The translations under genes were made by a program, and so were the position numbers. Shown piece by piece: positions 38,006-44,974 of a stretch of 64,000 bases of DNA (within the stretch, counting starts at the first letter, position 1; each line of letters starts with the position of its first letter). The stretch is taken from contig NZ_KB446649.1 of NCBI RefSeq assembly GCF_000340375.1, positions 126,339 through 190,338 of the forward strand, in the 5' to 3' direction. The notes under the pieces were generated by a model. That model was not told the DNA's origin, ran no database searches, and saw only the letters and a list, made by a program, of their open reading frames with translations. The stretch is from Eggerthia catenaformis OT 569 = DSM 20559. Its GTDB lineage: Bacteria > Bacillota_I > Bacilli_A > Erysipelotrichales > Coprobacillaceae.

Positions 38006-38867
38006 AAGGATTCTCCCATGTAATACCGCCAAATACTCCGTCACTTAAATCTTTAAAAAAGATATCTTGAACACGATCATAATCAGTTTCACCATTCTTT
38101 TTAGGAAGATGACGAACTAAAGCAATCTGATCATAAGCATCAAGTATCCAGTCCTGGTTTTCATCAAAAGATAATCCATATCTTTTCATTAAAGCCTTTG
38201 AGTAATGCTGATTTAAATATTTAACAGCATAGATAAAGAGATCATCCAAAGGAAGAATATCCTTCTTTATAGAACCAATCAAAGCCACATTACATGAAGT
38301 AATAAAATCACTATATTTTGGAGGCAAAATACCGGGCGTATCAAAAAGCTCAAAATCTTTATTTATTCTAATAATTTGTTGAGCTTTAGTTACACCGGGC
38401 TTATTTCCTGCTATTGCTGCTTTTCTTTTTGCTAAAGCATTGATAAGTGTTGATTTACCTACATTAGGTACTCCAATAATCATTGCTCTAATTGCTCTTA
38501 TTTTTAATCCTTTTTGTGCTTCTTTTTCTCTTTTTTCGCTTAACATTGCTAAGCACATATTAATAATTTTCTTTTCTTCCTTAAAATTCTTTAAATTAAC
38601 TGCTAAACTTAAAAAACCTTTTTCTTTATAAAAAGACTGCCACTTTTCAGTTATCTGTGAATCTGCCAGATCACTTTTAGTCATGAGTACAAGTCTGGGC
38701 TTGTTCTTTAAAATACGATCAAAACTTGTATTTCTTGAAGAGAAAGGAGCTCTGGCATCTACTAATTCAATGACCATATCGACAATTTTAATACGACTTT
38801 CAATCTCCCTTTCCGCTTTAGCCATATGTCCCGGATACCAGTTTATATTTGCTTTATTTCCATTCAT
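37998..38867 (-). CDS. rbgA: Ribosome biogenesis GTPase RbgA (YlqF)
   Basis: Circularly permuted GTPase needed for late 50S assembly. 289 residues opening NINWYPGHMAKAEREI; the G4 motif TKSDLAD (near 62) precedes G1 GVPNVGKST (near 125) and G3 DTPGILPP (near 170), the hallmark permuted order. A C-terminal RNA-binding tail follows. Start at 38867 is preferred over 38891 because a GAAGTGAG site precedes it. Sits between lepB and rnhB as in Bacillus. Confidence 0.95.
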   Translation of the reverse strand: MNGNKANINWYPGHMAKAEREIESRIKIVDMVIELVDARAPFSSRNTSFDRILKNKPRLVLMTKSDLADSQITEKWQSFYKEKGFLSLAVNLKNFKEEKKIINMCLAMLSEKREKEAQKGLKIRAIRAMIIGVPNVGKSTLINALAKRKAAIAGNKPGVTKAQQIIRINKDFELFDTPGILPPKYSDFITSCNVALIGSIKKDILPLDDLFIYAVKYLNQHYSKALMKRYGLSFDENQDWILDAYDQIALVRHLPKKNGETDYDRVQDIFFKDLSDGVFGGITWENPYE

Positions 38868-38911
38868 TATTCTCACTTCCTTTAAAATCACCTTTGATTA
38901 TAACATGAAAA

Positions 38912-38929
38912 GAACCGGTTTCCCAGTTC
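38912..38929 (-). terminator. lepB terminator
   Basis: GAACCGG (38912-38918), TTTC loop, CCAGTTC (38923-38929), seven pairs with one G-U on the RNA, followed by TTTTC on the minus strand. Confidence 0.75.
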
Positions 38930-38947
38930 TCCTGTACTCTATACCTG

Positions 38948-39481
38948 CTATTCAATAACTCCAAAATTCTTTGGTGGAAAAACAACAACACCTTTGGCAG
39001 ATATAATATCATTAATAGAAAAAGCACCTAAAGTACGTGAATCCATAGAATTTAAACGATTATCTCCTAAGACAAAATATTCATCTGATTTTAAAGTGAT
39101 TTTAAAATCAGATGTAAAAACTTTCGTATTATGAGAAGCTTTCTGCTTTTCTACAAAACTCTTATTAAAATAAGTTTCTTTAACATATTTTCCATTTACA
39201 TAAAGATGATCTTCTTTATATTCAATAGTTTCTCCCGGTAATCCGATTACTCGTTTTACTATATTTTCATTAAGTGCTTTACTTTTTATCACAACAACAT
39301 CAAATCGCTGAATAGATTTTTTAGAAACAGACCATCTATTAAGTAAAGCAATATCCCCATCATGCAGTGTACCAAGCATACTGTTGCCATCAACTTTAAC
39401 AGGAATAATCATAATTTTAAATAATCCAAAGACAACTGCAATCCCTACTGCTGATTTTATAAAAGTATGATATTTTTTCAT
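38948..39481 (-). CDS. lepB: Signal peptidase I
   Basis: Cleaves signal peptides of secreted proteins. 177 residues: one N-terminal membrane helix (SAVGIAVVFGLFKIMII), catalytic Ser in GNSMLGTLHDGD near residue 34, catalytic Lys in NIVKRVIGLPGE near 76, and GDNRLNSMDSR near 140. A perfect 14-bp inverted repeat lies inside the coding sequence. Located between rplS and rbgA as in Bacillus. Confidence 0.95.
   Translation of the reverse strand: MKKYHTFIKSAVGIAVVFGLFKIMIIPVKVDGNSMLGTLHDGDIALLNRWSVSKKSIQRFDVVVIKSKALNENIVKRVIGLPGETIEYKEDHLYVNGKYVKETYFNKSFVEKQKASHNTKVFTSDFKITLKSDEYFVLGDNRLNSMDSRTLGAFSINDIISAKGVVVFPPKNFGVIE
39082..39114. repeat. Perfect 14-bp inverted repeat inside lepB
   Basis: Arms 39082-39095 and 39101-39114 are exact reverse complements around a 5-nt loop. 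They code for the residues SDFKITLKSDE of the signal peptidase. In mRNA this is a strong coding-region hairpin. Confidence 0.75.
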
Positions 39482-39500
39482 AAGCTTACCTTTCTAAAAA

Positions 39501-39521
39501 AGAATGGAGTATACCCCATTC
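39501..39521 (-). terminator. rplS terminator
   Basis: AGAATGG (39501-39507) with CCATTCT (39515-39521), 7-nt loop and a six-T run on the minus strand; follows rplS. Confidence 0.85.
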
Positions 39522-39526
39522 TTTTT

Positions 39527-39877
39527 TTATTTACGAAGTTCTTTAATTCTAGCCGCTTTACCAGATAAACCACGTAAGTAATGTAATTTAGCTCTACGTA
39601 CTTTACCAATTCTAGCTACTTCAATATGATCAATAATTGGTGAATGAACCGGAAATACTCGTTCAACACCAATCTGATAAGAAATCTTTCTAACAGTAAA
39701 TGATTCCTGAACGCCTTTACCACGTCTTGCAATACAGACACCTTCAAACATCTGAATACGTGTTTTATTTCCTTCTTTAATTTTAACAAATACCTTTAAA
39801 GTATCACCCGGCTTGAAATCAGGAACATCATTTCTTAACTGACTCTTTGTGATTTCATCAACTAATTGCATATTCAT
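39527..39877 (-). CDS. rplS: 50S ribosomal protein L19
   Basis: 116 residues with [47 protein letters not shown] and the C-terminal [20 protein letters not shown]. End of the rpsP-khpA-rimM-trmD-rplS series. A structured leader precedes it, so it can be controlled apart from trmD. Confidence 0.97.
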   Translation of the reverse strand: MNMQLVDEITKSQLRNDVPDFKPGDTLKVFVKIKEGNKTRIQMFEGVCIARRGKGVQESFTVRKISYQIGVERVFPVHSPIIDHIEVARIGKVRRAKLHYLRGLSGKAARIKELRK

Positions 39878-39884
39878 TATGCAT

Positions 39885-39970
39885 TCCTCCTTATAAGTTT
39901 ATAATGTCTTCAAAGCTCATAGGAATAAGTCCCAGCGGAACTTCTGCGTCTTACGACTAATGAATAATAT
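39885..39970 (-). ncRNA. Probable L19 leader (cis-regulatory RNA)
   Basis: Between trmD and rplS the minus strand contains ACGCAGAAGTTCCGCTGGG with the hairpin AAGTTCC-GCT-GGGACTT (39927-39943) and downstream TATTCCTATGAGC before the ribosome-binding site AAGGAGG. Place and pattern fit the L19 leader motif known upstream of rplS in Bacillota. Call rests on inspection only. Confidence 0.6.
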
Positions 39971-39988
39971 CATTTTTATAGCTTAAAA

Positions 39989-40711
39989 TCAATCTTTTTC
40001 TTCAATTTCCTCAAGCATTCTGATTTCTTCCTGACTCAATCCCCTTTTTTTCAGTAGATCCGGTCTTTTATGTTTTGTTTTTAATAAAGACATTTGATGT
40101 CTCCACTTTCTGATATGAGCATGATGCCCTGATAATAAGATGTCAGGAACTTTATCTCCCTGATAATCATAAGGTTTAGTATACTGAGGATATTCCAATA
40201 ATCCATCAGAAAAAGAATCATCTTCATGGCTGCTTTCTCTAATTGTTCCTTCCAATAACCTAACAACACTATCAGTAACTGCCATAGCTCCTATTTCTCC
40301 GCCAGTCAAGACATAATCTCCAATAGATAACTCAACATCTACATAATTTCTGATACGTTCATCAAATCCTTCATAATGACCGCATATAATAATAAGATGT
40401 TTTTCTAAAGAAAGCTCCTTAGCATAACTTTGATTATGAGTCATCCCTTGAGGACTCATCATAATCACAAGTGAATCTTTAGTAGTTATTGTCTTAAGAC
40501 AATCAATAATAGGCTGACATTTAAGAACCATTCCGGATCCTCCGCCATAAGGTGTATCATCAACACTTTTATGCTTATCTAAAGCAAATTCTCTAAAATT
40601 ATGAATACTAATAGTTACAATCTCTTTTTCAATAGCTCTTTTAATAATTGATGTCTTTAAAAAGCCATCAAACATTTCCGGAAATAGTGATAGAATATCA
40701 ATCTTCATCAT
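39989..40711 (-). CDS. trmD: tRNA (guanine-N1-)-methyltransferase TrmD
   Basis: Methylates G37 of tRNA using SAM, preventing frameshifts. 240 residues: KIDILSLFPEMFDGFL opening, DDTPYGGGSGMVLKC near 52, the trefoil-knot CGHYEGFDERI near 110 and GGEIGAMAVTDSVVRLLEG near 140, then a C-terminal linker domain with LLSGHHAHIRKWR. Overlaps the rimM 3' end by 14 bp. Two adjacent in-frame ATGs (40711, 40708) make the start uncertain by one codon. Confidence 0.96.
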   Translation of the reverse strand: MMKIDILSLFPEMFDGFLKTSIIKRAIEKEIVTISIHNFREFALDKHKSVDDTPYGGGSGMVLKCQPIIDCLKTITTKDSLVIMMSPQGMTHNQSYAKELSLEKHLIIICGHYEGFDERIRNYVDVELSIGDYVLTGGEIGAMAVTDSVVRLLEGTIRESSHEDDSFSDGLLEYPQYTKPYDYQGDKVPDILLSGHHAHIRKWRHQMSLLKTKHKRPDLLKKRGLSQEEIRMLEEIEEKD

Positions 40712-41198
40712 CTATAAATCCTTTTATTAATGAAACATCAATACGCTTATGTTCAATATCCTTGTTTTTAATAAAAGCCTCTACACAAGGAATAAGAAGT
40801 TTTTTACCCTGATAATTGACATGCAGTATATCCTGATATGTATTCTCATACACATCTACAACTTTTCCCAGATATACTCCCTCATTATAGACTTCACATC
40901 CCTGCCAATCTGAAATATAGTATTCATCCTCATCTAAAAGATTCTCATCTTTATAAGCATATACTTTCATTCTCTTTAAATGTTCTACAAGATTAATATT
41001 CTGATAACCCTTTAAAGATACTAAATCATAACCTTTATGAACACGATGAGTTTCTATCGTATAACTTTGATCACCTATCCATATTTCCTGACCGGGCTTA
41101 AATCTTTCATCAGGAAAATCTGTTGAAGCATTAATCTTTAATTCACCTTTGATTCCATGAGTATTAATAATGATTCCAATAATTACTTTCTCTTCCAT
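40698..41198 (-). CDS. rimM: 16S rRNA processing protein RimM
   Basis: Assembly factor for the 30S head. 166 residues: N-terminal beta-barrel (IIGIIINTHGIKGELKI) and PRC-barrel C-terminus (DWQGCEVYNEGVYLGKVVD, LLIPCVEAFIKN). Follows khpA after a terminator-like hairpin and overlaps trmD. Confidence 0.93.
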   Translation of the reverse strand: MEEKVIIGIIINTHGIKGELKINASTDFPDERFKPGQEIWIGDQSYTIETHRVHKGYDLVSLKGYQNINLVEHLKRMKVYAYKDENLLDEDEYYISDWQGCEVYNEGVYLGKVVDVYENTYQDILHVNYQGKKLLIPCVEAFIKNKDIEHKRIDVSLIKGFIDDED

Positions 41199-41214
41199 AC
41201 GCTCTCCTACTAAA

Positions 41215-41235
41215 AAAAGGGAATTATTCCCTTTT
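41215..41235 (-). terminator. Intra-operon terminator/attenuator between khpA and rimM
   Basis: Perfect 9-bp stem (41215-41223 with 41227-41235), 3-nt loop, extending into TTTAG on the minus strand. It would reduce rimM-trmD expression relative to rpsP-khpA. Confidence 0.7.
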
Positions 41236-41485
41236 ATTCATCATAAGACTCAAACTTAATATCAATATGCTTATCATTCATACGACCAGGTACTGACATT
41301 AAACGTCTGATTGAATTTGCCATTGTACCACGTTTACCAATCAATCTGGCAATATCATCATGATCGGCATAAACATGAAGAACAATAGTATTTTCTTCTA
41401 ATGAAGGCATTTCTCTTACTTCTAATCTATCTTTGCTGTTAACTAACTCAACACAAATATCCTGTAAAGTTTTAGCGTAATCCAT
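41234..41485 (-). CDS. khpA: KH-domain RNA-binding protein KhpA
   Basis: Small KH protein of 83 residues; in relatives it pairs with KhpB/Jag and affects cell elongation and division via RNA binding. The KH loop is visible in DHDDIARLIGKRGTMANSIR (GKRG near residue 50). Placed between rpsP and rimM as in most Bacillota. Confidence 0.93.
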   Translation of the reverse strand: MDYAKTLQDICVELVNSKDRLEVREMPSLEENTIVLHVYADHDDIARLIGKRGTMANSIRRLMSVPGRMNDKHIDIKFESYDE

Positions 41486-41488
41486 AGC

Positions 41489-41761
41489 TTAAGCCTTCTT
41501 CTTAGATTCAGTAAATTCTTTGATGATACCTTCTTTAGAAAGAAGATTTCTTACTGTATCTGATGGCTGTGCTCCATTAGATAACCATCTTAAAATTTCT
41601 TCTTTCTTTAAAGTAACAGCTGCAGGACTCTTTGATGGATCATAAGTTCCTAACTGTTCAATAAAGCGACCATCTCTAGGCATTCTTGAATCAGCTGCTA
41701 CAATTCTATAAAAAGGAGCTTTCTTACGTCCCATTCTTTTTAATCTTAATTTTACTGCCAT
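41489..41761 (-). CDS. rpsP: 30S ribosomal protein S16
   Basis: 90 residues beginning [24 protein letters not shown] split by the usual [15 protein letters not shown]. First gene of rpsP-khpA-rimM-trmD, with AGGAGGATAGG upstream and a clear promoter. Confidence 0.97.
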   Translation of the reverse strand: MAVKLRLKRMGRKKAPFYRIVAADSRMPRDGRFIEQLGTYDPSKSPAAVTLKKEEILRWLSNGAQPSDTVRNLLSKEGIIKEFTESKKKA

Positions 41762-41793
41762 TTTCCTATCCTCCTAATATCTTTGACTTATGT

Positions 41794-41839
41794 ATAATAC
41801 CATATATAAAACAGGTGTCAAGTATTTTTACTTGACACC
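41794..41839 (-). promoter_or_regulatory. rpsP promoter inside a 10-bp inverted repeat
   Basis: Minus-strand TTGACA (41816-41821), 16-bp spacer, TATTAT (41794-41799). The -35 lies in one arm of a perfect inverted repeat, GGTGTCAAGT (41814-41823) and ACTTGACACC (41830-41839); the other arm carries TTGACA on the plus strand. It may be an operator, a terminator for the region to the right, or two back-to-back -35 boxes. Confidence 0.65.
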
Positions 41840-42247
41840 ATAAATTATTTTTAAATAAATTATATATATGCTTAAAAAAATTAATAAAATATCCTGTGTA
41901 TCAAATGATCCAAAACAGAAGAAATACTCAAATAATTCTACTATAGCTACAGAACAGATAGAAAAAAACAAAGTAACTCTTTAAATTTTATTTTTCTATC
42001 TAAAAAATCATAGCGATATTAAATGGAATATAGGATATAAAAATTAATACTTACTTCTTTTATAAATCCCATCAAATAAAAGCTTCTCTATAGTTCTGAA
42101 TATAATCATAAAAAGAAATACTATTAAATCGGCAATGTCTTTTTGATACTTCATCAACTTTCTCATTCCCTAATCTCATTGAGTATTTCCTTGTATCAGA
42201 TTATTATAACCAAAAGTATTTTCTATAATAAATCTCCTTAGCAAAAA
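41840..42247. other. AT-rich gene-less stretch between rpsP and ffh
   Basis: About 400 bp with no supported gene. A 38-codon plus-strand frame at 41868 lacks a ribosome-binding site, and a 35-codon minus-strand frame near 42075-42182 has no recognised family. Both may be relics. The ffh operon should end here, but I see no convincing terminator. Confidence 0.5.
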
Positions 42248-43639
42248 TTATCTTTTTTTCTTCTTATGTCTTAATTTTTTTCTATTTGGATTAACCTGAA
42301 AAGGTTTCTGCTGTGGTCTTTGAGTAGGCATACCGGTAGAGGGATCAATTGATGACAACTGTTTCATCATTTTCTTTGACTGTTCAAACTGTTTAAGAAG
42401 TCTGTTAATGGCAGCAACATCTTTACCGCATCCTTTAGCTATTCTTTCTTTACGCTTTAAACTGATAATTTCAGGATGAGCACGTTCTTCTTTAGTCATT
42501 GAATAAATAATAGATTCTGTTTCTTTTAAACGTGCCGTGCTGTCTTCATCGTTTATCTTAGGCATTTTTGGCATACCCGGAATCATCTTTAAGATACCTG
42601 ATAGTGGTCCCATTTTTTGTAGCTGATGCATTTGAACAAGCATATCATCAAGTCCAAATGTTCCTCTTTTCATCTTATTGAAAGCTTTCATGCTTTCTTT
42701 TTCATCATAGACATCCTGTACTTTTTCTACTAAGGAAACAACATCACCCATACCTAAAATACGATCTGCCATACGATCAGGATAGAATAAGTCAATTGCA
42801 TCCAGTTTTTCACCAGTACCTATATACTTAATTGGAACACCGGTTAAATAACGAATAGAAATTGCTCCGCCACCTCGTGAATCGCCATCCAGTTTTGTAA
42901 GAACTGCACCGGTGATTCCTAATTGATCATTAAATGATTGTGCAACATTAGCAATTTCCTGACCGGACAATGCATCAGCAACTAAAAGTATTTCCTGAGG
43001 ATGAGCAATATCTTTAATATTTGATAATTCCTGCATTAAAGGTGCATCAATCTGTAAACGTCCTGCGGTATCAACAATAATAACATCATGATGATGATTA
43101 TGAGCATACTCTAATGCTTCAGTTACAATTTCTTCTGCTTTAATATTTGTACCTTTTTCAAAGACCGGAACATCTATCTGCTGTCCTAATGTCTTTAACT
43201 GTTCTACAGCTGCCGGACGATAAATATCAGCAGCAACCAATAATGGTTTCTTATTATCCTTTTCTTTTATTCTTTTAGCAATCTTACCGGTAGTTGTTGT
43301 TTTACCTGAACCTTGTAATCCAACCATCATAATAATCGTAGGATCTTTACTAAAGTCTACTTGGGCTGCTTCTGTTCCCAGTAATTCAACTAATTCATCA
43401 TGAACAATCTTAACAACAACCTGACCGGGCTTTAATGAACCAACAACATTCTGTCCTTTCGCTTTTTCTCTTGTATGGTCAATAAATTCTTTTACTACAT
43501 TATAATTAACATCAGCTTCAAGCAATGCCAATCTGATTTCACGGAACATCTGCTCCATATTCTCATCAGTCAGCTGTGCTTGTCCTCTGATTTTCTTTAA
43601 AGAGTCTTGCAGTCTTTCACTTAATGATTCAAATGCCAT
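42248..43639 (-). CDS. ffh: Signal recognition particle protein Ffh
   Basis: SRP54 GTPase that targets membrane proteins. 463 residues: N-domain, G-domain with GLQGSGKTTTTGKIAKR near 105, DTAGRLQID near 189, TKLDGDSRGGGAIS near 246, and a methionine-rich M-domain (MHQLQKMGPLSGILKMIPGM, GCGKDVAAINRLLKQFE). A basic tail RKKLRHKKKKR follows. The SRP RNA gene was not found in the window. Last gene of a long operon. Confidence 0.97.
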   Translation of the reverse strand: MAFESLSERLQDSLKKIRGQAQLTDENMEQMFREIRLALLEADVNYNVVKEFIDHTREKAKGQNVVGSLKPGQVVVKIVHDELVELLGTEAAQVDFSKDPTIIMMVGLQGSGKTTTTGKIAKRIKEKDNKKPLLVAADIYRPAAVEQLKTLGQQIDVPVFEKGTNIKAEEIVTEALEYAHNHHHDVIIVDTAGRLQIDAPLMQELSNIKDIAHPQEILLVADALSGQEIANVAQSFNDQLGITGAVLTKLDGDSRGGGAISIRYLTGVPIKYIGTGEKLDAIDLFYPDRMADRILGMGDVVSLVEKVQDVYDEKESMKAFNKMKRGTFGLDDMLVQMHQLQKMGPLSGILKMIPGMPKMPKINDEDSTARLKETESIIYSMTKEERAHPEIISLKRKERIAKGCGKDVAAINRLLKQFEQSKKMMKQLSSIDPSTGMPTQRPQQKPFQVNPNRKKLRHKKKKR

Positions 43640-43649
43640 AAATAATCTC

Positions 43650-43979
43650 CTATATTCTTCTTAACATTTCAAGGTAATCAGTTAATTCCTGATATTCTTT
43701 TTTTCCTTCTTTTTCTATTTTATCAATTAAAGCTATACGTTCTAAATGCTTTTCTAAAAGCTGAAGCTTTGCTTCATAACCTTCAAGCGTTTTAACTGCT
43801 CGTTTGATATTATCAAAGACAGCATTTCTTGAAATGCCTAATTCTTCACTTATTTCTCCTAAGCTCATATCTTCTTCATAATATAAAGATAAATACTGAT
43901 TCTGTTTATCTGTTAAAAGCTGTCTATACATATCCATCAATAAGATAACATGTTCTTTTTTTTCTAATATATCATTCAT
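43650..43979 (-). CDS. ylxM: SRP-associated HTH protein YlxM
   Basis: Small helix-turn-helix protein of 109 residues linked genetically and functionally to Ffh/FtsY in Bacillota. Sigma-like HTH in YYEEDMSLGEISEELGISR and NAVFDNIKRAVKTLEGYEAK. Directly follows ftsY with no gap and precedes ffh by 10 bp. Confidence 0.92.
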   Translation of the reverse strand: MNDILEKKEHVILLMDMYRQLLTDKQNQYLSLYYEEDMSLGEISEELGISRNAVFDNIKRAVKTLEGYEAKLQLLEKHLERIALIDKIEKEGKKEYQELTDYLEMLRRI

Positions 43980-44963
43980 TTATTCACCCATTAAATCATG
44001 ACATAAGCCATAAATATAAGCTTCTAAATCAAATTCCTGAAGATCATCAATCTTTTCTCCAAGACCTATAAACTTAACCGGAATATTAAGCTTATCTTTA
44101 ATAGAAAGGACTATACCACCTTTAGCTGTACCATCCATCTTGGTTAGAACAATACCACTAATATCTGTAATCTTTGAAAATTCAACAGCCTGTGATATGC
44201 CATTCTGTCCGGTTGTTGCATCTATAACTAATAAGGTTTCCTGCGGTCCGTCAGCTACTTCACGCCCAATAATACGATTCATTTTTTCTAATTCTTTCAT
44301 TAAGCCGGCTTTATTCTGAAGTCTTCCTGCAGTATCACAAATTAGAACATCTACACCTGAGGCTTTGGCCTGTTTTAAACCATCATAAATAACTGATGAC
44401 GGATCACCGCCTTCTTTTCCTATCACACATGGAATATGTAAACGATCAGCCCATACAGATAATTGATCAATAGCTCCTGCTCTGAAAGTATCACCGGCTG
44501 CCAGCATCACACTCTTATAGTCCTCATTAATAATCTTATTAGCAAGCTTAGCAATAGTAGTTGTTTTACCGGCACCGTTTACGCCAACCATTAATATGAC
44601 CGTAAGTCCTTCCTTAGCATAATTCAGTTTTGTTGTCATATAAGAATCATTGGCATAAATAATAAACATTTTATCAGCAATGATTTCGTTAATTTGTGAA
44701 GTATCTCTGATATTTTCAAGTCTGACTTCCTTTTTAATTTCATCAACGATTGTCATGACCATACTGACACCAACATCACTCATAATCAAAATATTCTCTA
44801 ATTCATCAAAATAAGCATCATCCACTTCACGATATCTGGCTGCCAAAGCATTCAGTTTATCAGAAAACGAGCTTGATGATTTATCTAACCCGGCTCTATA
44901 TTTCTCATTTGTAACAGCCGATTTCCCTACCAAAGCTTCTTTAATTTTATTAAAAAATCCCAT
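43980..44963 (-). CDS. ftsY: SRP receptor FtsY
   Basis: Membrane-docking partner of Ffh. 327 residues with a short N-terminal region and the NG domain: GVNGAGKTTTIAKLANK near 127, DTAGRLQNKAGLM near 210, TKMDGTAKGG near 273 and FIGLGEKIDDLQEFD. It lacks the long acidic A domain of enteric FtsY, as usual for Gram-positives. 11 bp after smc. Confidence 0.97.
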   Translation of the reverse strand: MGFFNKIKEALVGKSAVTNEKYRAGLDKSSSSFSDKLNALAARYREVDDAYFDELENILIMSDVGVSMVMTIVDEIKKEVRLENIRDTSQINEIIADKMFIIYANDSYMTTKLNYAKEGLTVILMVGVNGAGKTTTIAKLANKIINEDYKSVMLAAGDTFRAGAIDQLSVWADRLHIPCVIGKEGGDPSSVIYDGLKQAKASGVDVLICDTAGRLQNKAGLMKELEKMNRIIGREVADGPQETLLVIDATTGQNGISQAVEFSKITDISGIVLTKMDGTAKGGIVLSIKDKLNIPVKFIGLGEKIDDLQEFDLEAYIYGLCHDLMGE

Positions 44964-44974
44964 ATATTTCTCCT

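Noticed and set aside
41868-41984. Possible 38-residue small protein
   Set aside because: No Shine-Dalgarno sequence and no family pattern; noted only as part of the gene-less stretch.
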